A DNA stretch of 64,000 nt from an uncultured Caulobacterales bacterium (GTDB taxonomy: Bacteria > Pseudomonadota > Alphaproteobacteria > Caulobacterales > Caulobacteraceae): contig CAISEP010000003.1 of the NCBI GenBank assembly GCA_903884425.1, positions 62,001 through 126,000 on the forward strand, in the 5' to 3' direction. The notes under the pieces were generated by a model. That model was not told the origin of the DNA and searched no databases. It saw nothing but the letters and a program-made list of their open reading frames with translations. Below are positions 8,656 through 16,643 of this stretch, piece by piece. Position numbers and translations under genes: made by a program. Positions within the stretch are counted from its first letter, which is position 1. The number at the start of each line of letters is the position of its first letter.

Positions 8656-8684
8656 AAAGGGGTCGGGAAACCGGCCCCTTTTTT
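8656..8684 (+). terminator. Intrinsic terminator after the small gene
   Basis: GGGGTCGG at 8659-8666, a GAAA tetraloop, and CCGGCCCC at 8671-8678 form an 8-bp stem with one G-U pair, followed by six T residues (8679-8684). This is a textbook rho-independent terminator in the forward direction and separates the small gene from the crotonase gene. Confidence 0.9.
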
Positions 8685-8765
8685 CTTGTGCCACCCCCCG
8701 CTTGCCAGCCCCGTCCCGGCGCTCTACCCGTGGCGCAACGGACAAACCTGCGGGAGACAGCGGCC

Positions 8766-9563
8766 ATGAGCCTTTTGACAGTGGAACGACACGGGGCGGT
8801 GGCAGTGCTCACCCTGAACCGGCCGGACAACATGAACGCGCTCGGCGCGCCCGGTGACGGGGATCAGGTCCAGGCGGTGTGCGACGGCATCAATGCCGAT
8901 CCGGAGGTGCGCTGCGTCATCCTCACCGGGGCCGGTCGGGCCTTTTCCGCCGGCGGCGACGTGAAGGCCATGAAGGCCCGGGCCGGGGCCTTCGGCGGCG
9001 GCGGGTTCGAGATCCGCAACAACTACCGCAACAACATCCACCGCATCGTCCGCTCCATCTACGGGCTGGAGGTGCCGACCATCGCCGCCGTCAATGGCGC
9101 GGCCGTGGGCCTCGGCTGCGACGTGGCCTGCATGTGCGACATGCGGATCGCCTCCGACAAGGCCCGGTTCGCCGTGACCTTCCTGAAGCTCGGCCTCATT
9201 CCCGGCGACGGCGGGGCCTGGCTGCTGCCGCGGATCATCGGCCAGGACCGGGCGGCCCAGCTGCTCTACACCGGCGACATGATCGATGCGGCCACGGCCC
9301 TCGACTGGCGGCTGGTCACCAGCGTGGCCCCGCACGACACCCTGATGGACGAGGCGATGAAGCTGGCCCAGCGCATCGCCCAGCAGCCCCCGCACGCGCT
9401 TCGCCTGGCCAAGAACCTGCTGCGCCACGGGGTGACGTCCACCTATGACACGCTGATGGACATGTCCGCCGCGTCCCAGGCCATCGCCCACCTGACCGAG
9501 GACCATATCGAGGGGGTCGACGCCCTGCTCGAGGGCCGCCCGGCGGTGTTCAAGGGCAAGTAG
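8766..9563 (+). CDS. Enoyl-CoA hydratase/isomerase (crotonase) family protein
   Basis: The 265-residue protein has the crotonase core: first strand 'VAVLTLNRPDNMNAL', oxyanion-hole segment 'SAGGDVKAM' near residues 61-69, and 'NGAAVGLGCDVACMCDMRIA' around 110-129 with 'IPGDGGAWLLPR' at 145-156. The two catalytic glutamates of classical enoyl-CoA hydratase are not conserved: the position of Glu144 is Asp119 and that of Glu164 is Phe139. The 'GDGGAWLLPR' wording resembles PaaG-like isomerases. It probably acts on an acyl-CoA, but hydratase activity should not be assumed. ATG 8766 gives the family N-terminus (MSLLTVERHG); it follows a terminator, so it has its own promoter. Confidence 0.88.
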   Translation: MSLLTVERHGAVAVLTLNRPDNMNALGAPGDGDQVQAVCDGINADPEVRCVILTGAGRAFSAGGDVKAMKARAGAFGGGGFEIRNNYRNNIHRIVRSIYGLEVPTIAAVNGAAVGLGCDVACMCDMRIASDKARFAVTFLKLGLIPGDGGAWLLPRIIGQDRAAQLLYTGDMIDAATALDWRLVTSVAPHDTLMDEAMKLAQRIAQQPPHALRLAKNLLRHGVTSTYDTLMDMSAASQAIAHLTEDHIEGVDALLEGRPAVFKGK

Positions 9564-9569
9564 GCCCGG

Positions 9570-10373
9570 TCAGCCGGCCTTGGCGGCCTTGCGCGCCTTG
9601 CGCGGGGCGGGCTTGGCCGGCGCATCCGGGGCAGGCGGCGGCTCCGGCGGCGGGTTCTGCAGGGACTCGGCCACCTGCTTCACGTTGTTGAAGCGCGCGG
9701 CCAGGGTCTCGGTGATCTTCTTGGCTTCGGAGGTGGGCATCTGCGACAGGATGGCTGCCAGATCCTTCTCCTTCATCTTGGCGGCGACGGGGATGCGGAC
9801 CTTGTCGTCCAGCTGGGCCATGATGGCCCCGGCATCCTTCGGCTTCATCTTGGAATAGACGATCACCAGGCGGTCGATCTCCCCCTGGGCCTTGCCGTCG
9901 CTCAGGCCCAGCAGGCCCTGGATCTCGGCCTTCAGCGCCGTCAGTGCCTTCAGCTTGCCGTCGATCTTGCTGTCGGCGGCGGCCAGCAGCTGCAGCTGGG
10001 TGTCCAGCGCCCGCTCCCGATCATCCAGCTGGCCCCGCCGGGTGGACAGGTTCTGCAGGGCCTGCAGCTCTCCGGGGGAAAGGCCCGCCTGCTTGGCCAG
10101 CTCTGCCGGAGAAGCCGCGCACACCGGGATGGCGGAGGCGGCAGTGGCCGGGTTCGGCGCGCCGGGCGCTCCGCTCTGTGCGGGCAGGGGCGAGGCCGCC
10201 TGTGGCGCGGGCGTCTTGGCCGCGCCCTTGGCCGGCGCGGGGGCGGTCCCTTCGGCCTGGGCGGTCATGGCCTGCATGACCTTGGGCACCGCATCGATGT
10301 TGCGCAGGGCGGCCAGGGACAGGACCCCGCCGATGGCGATGGCCGTCAGGGGCAGGAGCGGGGGGGCGCGCAT
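9570..10373 (-). CDS. motE: MotE-like flagellar protein
   Basis: The 267-residue protein has an N-terminal membrane segment (residues 8-25), a Pro/Ala-rich linker, a predicted coiled coil from about 85 to 155, and a C-terminal helical domain with 'YSKMKPKDAGAIMAQLDD' and 'AAILSQMPTSEAKKITETLA', the MgtE-N-like repeat typical of MotE/FliG-like proteins. MotE is a periplasmic chaperone for MotC in rhizobia; in Caulobacterales this gene sits in the flagellar cluster. Its ATG shares one base with the stop of the upstream DUF6468 gene. The gene is tail-to-tail with the crotonase gene, six bases apart. The tail is Lys/Ala-rich (RKARKAAKAG). Confidence 0.8.
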   Translation of the reverse strand: MRAPPLLPLTAIAIGGVLSLAALRNIDAVPKVMQAMTAQAEGTAPAPAKGAAKTPAPQAASPLPAQSGAPGAPNPATAASAIPVCAASPAELAKQAGLSPGELQALQNLSTRRGQLDDRERALDTQLQLLAAADSKIDGKLKALTALKAEIQGLLGLSDGKAQGEIDRLVIVYSKMKPKDAGAIMAQLDDKVRIPVAAKMKEKDLAAILSQMPTSEAKKITETLAARFNNVKQVAESLQNPPPEPPPAPDAPAKPAPRKARKAAKAG

Positions 10374-11050
10374 CAGCGGGCCGCCCGGCCGGGGTCGCGC
10401 CGGGCCCGGATGCGGGCGGCGAAGTCCTCGGCGGTGAACGGGGCCGGATCGGCGGCGGAAGCCACGGCCGGGCCGGGTCGAAGGGCGGGCCGGATTTCGG
10501 TGGGCTCGAACAGGTCGTCTTCCTCCGGCAGGCGCTGACGGGTCGGGCGGGCCGGGCGGACCGGCCGGGGCTCCGCCGGGCGTTGCGCCGCAGGCTGGAC
10601 TGACTCGGTCCCGCCGCTAAGCCCGAAGCGCAGGGCCAGACGCCGTAGGCTGTCCTGGGCCGCCGCCTCCGAAGGGGTGGGCTCGGGCCGCACCGGCGCG
10701 GCCGCAGTGTGATTGACCGGCGGCGCAGGTGTCGGCGCGCGGGTCAGGGCCTGGCTTTCCACCAGGCCCCGGGCGGTCTGGATCTGGCCGTCCAGCTTGG
10801 CGGCAAGGCTGCGGGCCGTGTCGATCCGGGCCAGCAGGCTGTCATGGGTCTCCGTGGCCGCTTCCCGGAGACCGGCCAGGCCGCGCTCGGCGCGCACGGC
10901 GGCATCGTTCAGCTCGACAATGGCCCGGGCAAAGCCCTCGTGGCTCTGACGCAGGGCCTTCAGGCGTCCGTTCAGCCGCACCCCCATCACCAGGGCCGCG
11001 ATCAGCAGCACGGCGAGGAACACATCCATGGAGAGGGCGAGCAGGCTCAT
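10373..11050 (-). CDS. DUF6468 membrane protein in flagellar cluster
   Basis: The 225-residue protein has one N-terminal transmembrane helix (about residues 7-23, 'MDVFLAVLLIAALVMGV'), then a long helical region probably forming a coiled coil (residues 30-95), and a disordered Pro/Arg-rich C-terminus. This matches DUF6468, which is found beside fliM in Caulobacterales and related alphaproteobacteria. It lies five bases after the fliM stop and overlaps motE by one base, so fliM, this gene and motE are one transcription unit. A role in motor or basal-body assembly is inferred from position only. Confidence 0.75.
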   Translation of the reverse strand: MSLLALSMDVFLAVLLIAALVMGVRLNGRLKALRQSHEGFARAIVELNDAAVRAERGLAGLREAATETHDSLLARIDTARSLAAKLDGQIQTARGLVESQALTRAPTPAPPVNHTAAAPVRPEPTPSEAAAQDSLRRLALRFGLSGGTESVQPAAQRPAEPRPVRPARPTRQRLPEEDDLFEPTEIRPALRPGPAVASAADPAPFTAEDFAARIRARRDPGRAAR

Positions 11051-11055
11051 GGCGA

Positions 11056-12129
11056 CTACTTGAACGGCGTGATCGCCCGGCGGGCCGGGGGCGCCAGCGG
11101 CGCCTCGACCCGAACGGCGAGGTGATGGTTGGCGCGGCCCATGCGTCCCTTGGTCAGGCTCACCGTGCCGGAGCGAAGCTCCACGGAGGAGTCCGGCGTG
11201 GCATTCAGCAGGAGGGTGTCCCCCACCTTCATGTTCAGCACCCGGTGCAGGGGGACCTGCTGCTCGTCCAGCACCGCGCGGACCTCCATCTGCGTGGTCC
11301 AGAGCTCGGTGGCCAGGTGGCTTTCCCAGATGTTGTCCCGACCGAACTTCTCGCCCATGAACTGCTGCAGCAGCATCTTGCGGATGGGCTCCAGCGTCGC
11401 ATAGGGCAGCAGCAGTTCGACCCGGCCGCCCCGGTCCTCCATGTCGATCCGCAGCTTCACCAGGATGGCGGCATTGGCCGGACGGGCAATGGCGGCGAAG
11501 CGGGGATTGGTCTCCAGCCGGTCGAGGTTGAAGTGGACGGGGGTCAGGGGCTCGAACGCGGCCTTGGCGTCGGCCAGCACCACCTCCACCATCCGCTGCA
11601 CCAGCACCCGTTCGATGGTGGTGTAAGGGCGGCCCTCGATGCGCATGGCCGCCGTGCCGCGGCGCCCGCCCAGCAGCACGTCGACGATGGAATAGATCAG
11701 GTTGGAATCGACGGTCAGCAGGCCGTAGTTGTCCAGTTCCTCCGCCCGGAACACCGCCAGGATGGCGGGCAGGGGGATGGAGTTCAGATAGTCCCCGAAG
11801 CGGATCGAGGAGATGTTGTCGAGGCTGACTTCCACATTGTCGGAGGTGAAGTTCCGCAGGCTGGTGGTCATCAACCGCACCAGACGGTCGAAGACGATCT
11901 CGAGCATCGGCAGACGCTCGTAGGACACCAGGGCCGAATTGATGATCGCCCGGACGCCGGTGCGGTCGTTGCTCTCCTCGTCGGCCAGGTCGAAGCCCAG
12001 CAGGCTGTCGATCTCGTCCTGATTGAGGATCCGCTCCGCCCCGACCCCGTCCGCATCGGCAGCGACGGCCGCAGCCATGGCGGCGGCGAATTCGTCTTCG
12101 GTGGAGGCGGGTGTTTCTTCGTCAGCCAT
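11056..12129 (-). CDS. fliM: Flagellar motor switch protein FliM
   Basis: The 357-residue protein has the short N-terminal CheY-P binding segment 'LNQDEIDSLLGFD' (about residues 34-46), the central CheC-like domain ('GVRAIINSALVSYERLPMLEIVFD'-type core), and a C-terminal SpoA-like domain ('MEVRAVLDEQQVPLHRVLNM'). FliM forms the C-ring with FliG and FliN and sets rotation direction. It follows fliL by 112 bases on the reverse strand, as in Caulobacter, where fliL and fliM are co-transcribed early class II genes. The 30-residue acidic, Ala-rich extension before the CheY-binding segment is common in this order. Confidence 0.96.
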   Translation of the reverse strand: MADEETPASTEDEFAAAMAAAVAADADGVGAERILNQDEIDSLLGFDLADEESNDRTGVRAIINSALVSYERLPMLEIVFDRLVRLMTTSLRNFTSDNVEVSLDNISSIRFGDYLNSIPLPAILAVFRAEELDNYGLLTVDSNLIYSIVDVLLGGRRGTAAMRIEGRPYTTIERVLVQRMVEVVLADAKAAFEPLTPVHFNLDRLETNPRFAAIARPANAAILVKLRIDMEDRGGRVELLLPYATLEPIRKMLLQQFMGEKFGRDNIWESHLATELWTTQMEVRAVLDEQQVPLHRVLNMKVGDTLLLNATPDSSVELRSGTVSLTKGRMGRANHHLAVRVEAPLAPPARRAITPFK

Positions 12130-12241
12130 GATCTTGATGCTTCAGTCTGATTGACCCCTGTGCCGGGAGGGGGCCGAGGCCGGGGCGCGGCGGTCGGCTG
12201 TCTGTGAAGGTCCCCTGAGGCTTGAGAATTCGTGGACGTTG

Positions 12242-12850
12242 TTAGTTGATCAGCATTTCCTCGATCAGCACGGAGTTCACCTTGGCCGGGGCAATCACGA
12301 GATTGATCCGGCGCTGGAACTCCATCCGCAGTTCGTAGTTCCCCTGGCTGCCGGACATGTCCTCGGGCCGAAGCTCGCGCATGAAGGTCTGAAGCATGTC
12401 CGTGATCCGGGGCATGTTCGGCTCGATCGACTCCGCAACGGATTCGTCCTTCAGTTCCAGCGCCAGCTTCACCTTCAGGTAGGTGGGATGGCCGTCGGCC
12501 GCCTGGATGTTCGCCACCAGGTCGGGGAGGGTGTAGTAGACCACCCCGTCCGGACCCTGGCTGATCGGGTTCGGGCCCTTGTCCTTGCCCTCCTTGCCTT
12601 CCTTGCCGCCCTTCTTCTCGTCCTTCTTCGGCTTGGCGGCCTCCTTGCCCTTGTCATCCTTGGCGTGGGCATCGGGCTTGGGGCTCAGCATCAGGAAGGC
12701 CGCGGTGCCGCCGCCTCCCAGCACCACCAGCGCGCCGACTCCGGCGGCGATCAGGATCATCAGCGGCGGCTTCTTCTTTGCGCCTTCCTCGCCTTCTTCG
12801 CCTTCGGGCTTCTCGGCGTCTTCGGGCGGGGGCTCTTTCTTCTTCGACAT
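12242..12850 (-). CDS. fliL: Flagellar basal body-associated protein FliL
   Basis: The 202-residue protein has a charged cytoplasmic start (MSKKKEPPPEDAEKPEG), one transmembrane helix at about residues 30-54, a very Lys/Glu/Gly-rich linker at residues 60-92, and the C-terminal FliL domain beginning 'VVYYTLPDLVANIQA'. FliL surrounds the stator near the motor. The charged linker is longer than in E. coli FliL. It is the first gene of the reverse flagellar unit, divergent from flgF, with a CtrA-like box about 80 bases upstream (12929-12947). Confidence 0.95.
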   Translation of the reverse strand: MSKKKEPPPEDAEKPEGEEGEEGAKKKPPLMILIAAGVGALVVLGGGGTAAFLMLSPKPDAHAKDDKGKEAAKPKKDEKKGGKEGKEGKDKGPNPISQGPDGVVYYTLPDLVANIQAADGHPTYLKVKLALELKDESVAESIEPNMPRITDMLQTFMRELRPEDMSGSQGNYELRMEFQRRINLVIAPAKVNSVLIEEMLIN

Positions 12851-12928
12851 CCACGGGGTCCCTGAACCGGCACGGGCGGAGCGGTGGCCGATCCGGCAGC
12901 CGATGCCCGATCCTGACTAACATCGGTC

Positions 12929-12947
12929 ATGGTTAACGTTCGGTTTG
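12929..12947 (-). promoter_or_regulatory. CtrA-like binding site upstream of fliL
   Basis: On the reverse strand the sequence reads CAAA-CCGAACG-TTAACCAT: a perfect TTAACCAT half-site spaced seven bases from a degenerate TTAA half (CAAA). Caulobacter CtrA recognises TTAA-N7-TTAA(C), and its fliL promoter is a known CtrA target, so location and sequence agree. The first half-site is poor, so binding is inferred. Confidence 0.6.
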
Positions 12948-13052
12948 GAACTGGGAATCGATCGCCGAATCCGGGGCAATTCTTGCCGGGACATTTTCGG
13001 CCAGTCGCCGCGACCCCGCCCGCTTGTCCATTGAAAATATTGAGGAAAACTC

Positions 13053-13068
13053 TGGCCCGACGGTTGCA
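13053..13068 (+). promoter_or_regulatory. Sigma-54 promoter of the flgF operon
   Basis: TGGCCCGACGGTTGCA matches the sigma-54 consensus TGGCAC-N5-TTGC almost fully, with GG at 13054-13055 and GC at 13066-13067 at the required 10-base spacing. Transcription would start near 13080, just before the flgF ribosome site (CGAGGAG at 13086-13092). In Caulobacter, class III flagellar operons use sigma-54 with FlbD, so this fits. The enhancer site was not identified. Confidence 0.85.
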
Positions 13069-13097
13069 TTGCTCCGAGCGACCTTCGAGGAGCGTTC

Positions 13098-13829
13098 ATG
13101 GACACGGCCATCTATGTCGGACTTTCCCGCCAGCTGACTCTTCAGCGGGCTCTGGAAATCTCGGCCAACAATCTCGCCAACGTGGACACCGCCGGGTTCA
13201 AGGTGGAGACGCTGGTGATCAATACCGACGTCCTGGACACGCCGGACCCCTCGGCCCCGGCGGTTGACTATGTGCTGGATGTCGGCGTGGGCCGCAGCTT
13301 TGCCCCGGGCCCGCTGACCATGACCGGCAATCCCTTCGACCTGGCGGTGGAAGGGGACGGCTTCTTCGTCGTCAACACCGCCAACGGGCCGATGTATACC
13401 CGGGACGGCCAGTTCACCGTCGGCGTCGACGGCACGCTGCTCGACAAGAACGGCAATGCCGTCCAGGGGGCGGGCGGTGCGCCCCTGCAGCTTGACAACA
13501 AGAAGTCGCCGCCCAGCGTCGGCCGGGACGGCACCATCACCCAGGACGGGGTGGCCGTGGGCAAGATCTCCGTGGTGCGCTTCGCCAACCGCAGCGGCCT
13601 GTCCAAGCAGGGCTCGAACCTCTATTCGGCCGATCCGAGCAACCCGCCGCTTCCGGCCAATGACAGCCTGGTCCGCCAGGGGGCGGTGGAGGGGTCGAAC
13701 GTGACCCCGGTCACCGAGATCACCAACCTGATCACCATTTCCCGCGCCTATGAGCGCATCACCCAGATCATGAACGCCGCCAGCGACCTGTCGCTGCAGG
13801 CGGTCAACACCCTGGGCAAGGTCGTCTGA
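13098..13829 (+). CDS. flgF: Flagellar basal-body rod protein FlgF
   Basis: The 243-residue protein has the rod/hook family N-terminus with 'ALEISANNLANVDTAGFKVE' (about residues 16-35), the 'GPLTMTGNPFDLAVEGDGFF' segment, and the C-terminal 'GAVEGSNVTPVTEITNLI' with the coiled helix 'SRAYERITQIM'. FlgF forms the proximal rod. It is the first gene of flgF-flgG-flgA-flgH and lies behind a sigma-54 promoter and a strong ribosome site (CGAGGAG). Length is normal for the family. Confidence 0.96.
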   Translation: MDTAIYVGLSRQLTLQRALEISANNLANVDTAGFKVETLVINTDVLDTPDPSAPAVDYVLDVGVGRSFAPGPLTMTGNPFDLAVEGDGFFVVNTANGPMYTRDGQFTVGVDGTLLDKNGNAVQGAGGAPLQLDNKKSPPSVGRDGTITQDGVAVGKISVVRFANRSGLSKQGSNLYSADPSNPPLPANDSLVRQGAVEGSNVTPVTEITNLITISRAYERITQIMNAASDLSLQAVNTLGKVV

Positions 13830-13895
13830 CCGCGCCCGCCGCAATGCCCGCACGAACCCACGCCCACACGTCAAGACAGATGAAAGCCTGACCCG

Positions 13896-14684
13896 ATGAG
13901 AGCTCTTGATATCGCCGCGACCGGCATGGCTGCCCAGCAGCTCAATGTCGAAACCGTGTCCAACAACATCGCGAACATGAACACCGTGGGCTACAAGAAG
14001 CAGCGTCCGGAATTCGAGGACCTGCTCTACCAGAACATCGAGCGGATGGGGGCCCAGTCCTCCGACACGGGCACGGTGGTGCCCACGGGCATCCAGCTGG
14101 GCTCGGGCGTGAAGACCGCGGCGGTGGCCCGCATCACCACCCAGGGAACCCTCACCCAGACCGGCAACAAGTACGACATGGCCATCGACGGCCGCGGCTA
14201 CTTCCAGGTCCAGCTGCCCACGGGGGAGACCGCCTACACCCGGGCCGGCAACTTCGCCGTGAACCAGACGGGCCAGCTGGTGACCACGGACGGCTATTCG
14301 GTCCTGCCGCAGATCACCATTCCGCAGAACGCCACCGACGTGTCGATCTCCGCCAGCGGCCAGGTGCAGGTGACCCTGGCCGGCCAGGCCGGCACCACCC
14401 AGGTGGGGCAGCTGCAGCTGGCCAACTTCTTCAACGAGGCAGGCCTCGAGGCCATCGGGTCGAACCTGTTCCTGCAGTCCGGCGCGTCCGGCCAGCCCAA
14501 TGTGGCGTCCCCGGCCTCCACGGGCTTCGGCCAGCTGAAGCAGAACTTCGTGGAAAGCTCCAATGTGGACGCGGTGGGGGAGGTGACCTCCCTGATCGTG
14601 GCGCAGCGGGCCTACGAGATGAATTCCAAGGTGGTGACCACGGCCGACCAGATGCTGTCCACCGCGTCCCAGCTGAAGACCTGA
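13896..14684 (+). CDS. flgG: Flagellar basal-body rod protein FlgG
   Basis: The 262-residue protein starts 'MRALDIAATGMAAQQLNVET' and has 'VSNNIANMNTVGYKKQRPEF', the diagnostic FlgG N-terminal rod motif, plus 'GVKTAAVARITTQGTLTQTG' and the C-terminal 'NFVESSNVDAVGEVTSLIVA' and 'QRAYEMNSKVV'. FlgG forms the distal rod. It is 66 bases after flgF and followed 31 bases later by flgA. All expected segments are present and length is standard. Confidence 0.97.
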   Translation: MRALDIAATGMAAQQLNVETVSNNIANMNTVGYKKQRPEFEDLLYQNIERMGAQSSDTGTVVPTGIQLGSGVKTAAVARITTQGTLTQTGNKYDMAIDGRGYFQVQLPTGETAYTRAGNFAVNQTGQLVTTDGYSVLPQITIPQNATDVSISASGQVQVTLAGQAGTTQVGQLQLANFFNEAGLEAIGSNLFLQSGASGQPNVASPASTGFGQLKQNFVESSNVDAVGEVTSLIVAQRAYEMNSKVVTTADQMLSTASQLKT

Positions 14685-14715
14685 TCCCGCCGTCCGGAAA
14701 GGGAGACTGAACCCC

Positions 14716-15573
14716 ATGCGCGCCATTCTCACCGCCCTTGCGGCCTTCATCCTGATCCACGCTGCGGCCCTCGTGGCGGCACCGTCCGCCGCCGTCGCCG
14801 GTGTGCCGGTGGAGCTGGTCTCCCACCCGGCGTCCCGCGGCGCGGACATCGTCCTGTCGGACCTGTTCGAGGGCGTCGACGGCCCTGCCGGGCAGGTGGT
14901 GGTGGGCAAGGGGGCCGTGTCCGGCCAGTCCACGGTGCTGGATGCCGGGCATGTGCAGCTGGTGGCGCATCAGGCGGGCCTGGACTGGGACAACGCCCAC
15001 GGGCTGCGCCGGGTGATCGTCGAGGGCGGAGAGCCGGAGGTCGCCGTGGCCGCCCCCCGCCCGACCGCCGGGGCGAAGTCCCGCGGGGGTGCTCTGGGCA
15101 CCCGGGCCCGCGCCGAGGTGGTCCGGACGGCCCAGGCCCTGGTCTATGTGCGCAACATTCCCGCGGGCGAGACCCTGGTCGCGGATGACCTGACCTGGGC
15201 CGAGGTGCCTGCCGCCGCCCGCCTGTCCGATCCCCTGGGCGATCCCGACCTTGCCGCCGGCCGCATCGCCCGCCGTCCCCTGCACGCCGGCGCGCCGGCC
15301 CTGGCGCGGGATCTGGTGGGGGCCAAGGTGATCCACCGGGACGACGTGGTGGCGGTGATCTTCCGGGAGGACGGCATGACCCTGTCCCTGCAGGGCCGCG
15401 CGCTGGGGGATGCCGCCGTGGGCGAGCCCGTCCAGATCCTCAATCTCAGCTCGAAGAAGACGGTGGAAGCCGTCGCCTCGGGCCCCGGCCGGGCCCTTGT
15501 CGGCCCCGAGGCCGATGCCATCCGGATCGCCCCCGCGCGGGCGCCCGCCTCCGTCTATGCCAGCGTCCGCTGA
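14716..15573 (+). CDS. flgA: Flagellar P-ring assembly chaperone FlgA
   Basis: The 285-residue protein starts with a signal peptide (MRAILTALAAFILIHAAALV, cleavage plausible after AVA near 33-35) and ends in a SAF/ChapFlgA domain: 'QALVYVRNIPAGETLVADDL', 'LAAGRIARRPLHAGAPALAR' and 'GRALGDAAVGEPVQILNLSS'. FlgA is a periplasmic chaperone for the P-ring protein FlgI. It lies between flgG and flgH with short gaps (31 and 11 bases). It is longer than E. coli FlgA because of an N-terminal domain of about 130 residues, usual for this order. flgI is not in the window. Confidence 0.92.
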   Translation: MRAILTALAAFILIHAAALVAAPSAAVAGVPVELVSHPASRGADIVLSDLFEGVDGPAGQVVVGKGAVSGQSTVLDAGHVQLVAHQAGLDWDNAHGLRRVIVEGGEPEVAVAAPRPTAGAKSRGGALGTRARAEVVRTAQALVYVRNIPAGETLVADDLTWAEVPAAARLSDPLGDPDLAAGRIARRPLHAGAPALARDLVGAKVIHRDDVVAVIFREDGMTLSLQGRALGDAAVGEPVQILNLSSKKTVEAVASGPGRALVGPEADAIRIAPARAPASVYASVR

Positions 15574-15584
15574 AAGGTCTGATC

Positions 15585-16334
15585 ATGTTCCGTCCCGTTC
15601 CCCGCGCCCTCGGCCCCCTCTGCCTCGTCGCCGCCCTGCTGCCCCTGGCGGCCTGCAGTTCGGTCAGCGAGGCCGTCTCGACCCCGAAGATCTCGGCCAT
15701 GGCCTATCCGACGGCCATCGTCCCGTCCGAACAGGCCGTGCTGCAGGCCCCGGAGAACGGGGCCCGTCCGGCCTCGTCCAACAGCCTGTGGCGCAACGGG
15801 GCGCGGGCCTTCTTCCACGACCAGCGGGCCGCCCGGGTGGGCGACATCCTGACGGTCAACATCAACATCAACGACGCGGCCAAGCTGTCCAACGAGACCG
15901 TGGCGACCCGCAAGGGGGCCAACCAGCTGGGCCTGCCGAACCTTCTCGGCTTCGAGAGCACCCTGGCGCACAATCTGCCCCGGTCGTTCAGCGCGGCCAA
16001 TGCCGTGGGCACCTCCTCGTCCTTCAGCAATGACGGTTCGGGCAGCGTGAACCGGTCGGAGACCGTGTCCCTGACCGTCGCGGCGGTGGTGACGGGGGTG
16101 CTGGCCAACGGCAACCTGGTGATCCAGGGCAAGCAGGAGATCATGATCAATGCGGAGAAACGCATCCTGACCGTGGCCGGGATCGTGCGGCCCGAGGACA
16201 TCACCTCCACCAACACCATCCAGCACACCCAGATTGCCGAGGCGCGCATCTCCTACGGCGGTCAGGGCACCGTCAGCCGCGTGCAGGCCGTTCCGGCGGG
16301 CACGTCCCTGCTGCAGAAGTTCTCGCCGTTCTAG
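15585..16334 (+). CDS. flgH: Flagellar L-ring protein FlgH
   Basis: The 249-residue protein has a lipoprotein signal with lipobox LAAC (Cys near residue 24), then the FlgH core: 'SLWRNGARAFFHDQRAARVG', 'GDILTVNININDAAKLSNET', 'VTGVLANGNLVIQGKQEIMI' and 'RILTVAGIVRPEDITSTNTI'. FlgH builds the outer-membrane L-ring. It closes the operon; no later flagellar gene follows in the window. No clear terminator was found in the 20 bases before the convergent XRE gene. Confidence 0.97.
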   Translation: MFRPVPRALGPLCLVAALLPLAACSSVSEAVSTPKISAMAYPTAIVPSEQAVLQAPENGARPASSNSLWRNGARAFFHDQRAARVGDILTVNININDAAKLSNETVATRKGANQLGLPNLLGFESTLAHNLPRSFSAANAVGTSSSFSNDGSGSVNRSETVSLTVAAVVTGVLANGNLVIQGKQEIMINAEKRILTVAGIVRPEDITSTNTIQHTQIAEARISYGGQGTVSRVQAVPAGTSLLQKFSPF

Positions 16335-16355
16335 GCCCCGGCATTTGCGGCGGGG

Positions 16356-16643
16356 TCAGGCGACCCGCGGGGCCTCGACCGGGTCGGTGCTGCGGGAACG
16401 GGCGGTGCGGGGCAGGCGGAAGGGCACCCCGCAGCCGTGGCCGTCCTCCTCGAGGAAGATCACGTCGAGGGCGGTGAAGGCCGAGCGGATGGCCGCTTCG
16501 GTCGTGGTATTGGCGGAGATGGGGCCCCGAAGCCGCTCCAGCCGTTTGACGGTTTCAAGGGATACGCCGGCACGTTCAGCGAGCTCGGCCTGATCCAGGC
16601 GGGCCAGCCCTCGGGCGGCGCGAATCTGCTCTCCAGTAATCAT
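16356..16643 (-). CDS. XRE-family helix-turn-helix regulator
   Basis: The 95-residue protein begins 'MITGEQIRAARGLARLDQAE' and has a helix-turn-helix 'LAERAGVSLETVKRLERLRG' at about residues 21-40, followed by the short C-terminal motif 'AIRSAFTALDVIFLEEDGHG' seen in single-domain XRE proteins of alphaproteobacteria. The last 20 residues are Arg/Pro-rich. It would bind DNA as a dimer; its target is unknown. The upstream region (16644-17102) is AT-rich and full of inverted and direct repeats, so autoregulation is plausible. It is tail-to-tail with flgH. Confidence 0.85.
   Translation of the reverse strand: MITGEQIRAARGLARLDQAELAERAGVSLETVKRLERLRGPISANTTTEAAIRSAFTALDVIFLEEDGHGCGVPFRLPRTARSRSTDPVEAPRVA

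Noticed and set aside
12933-14933. 666-codon reverse open frame across flgF and flgG
   Set aside because: Antisense to two certain flagellar genes and would run through the sigma-54 promoter.
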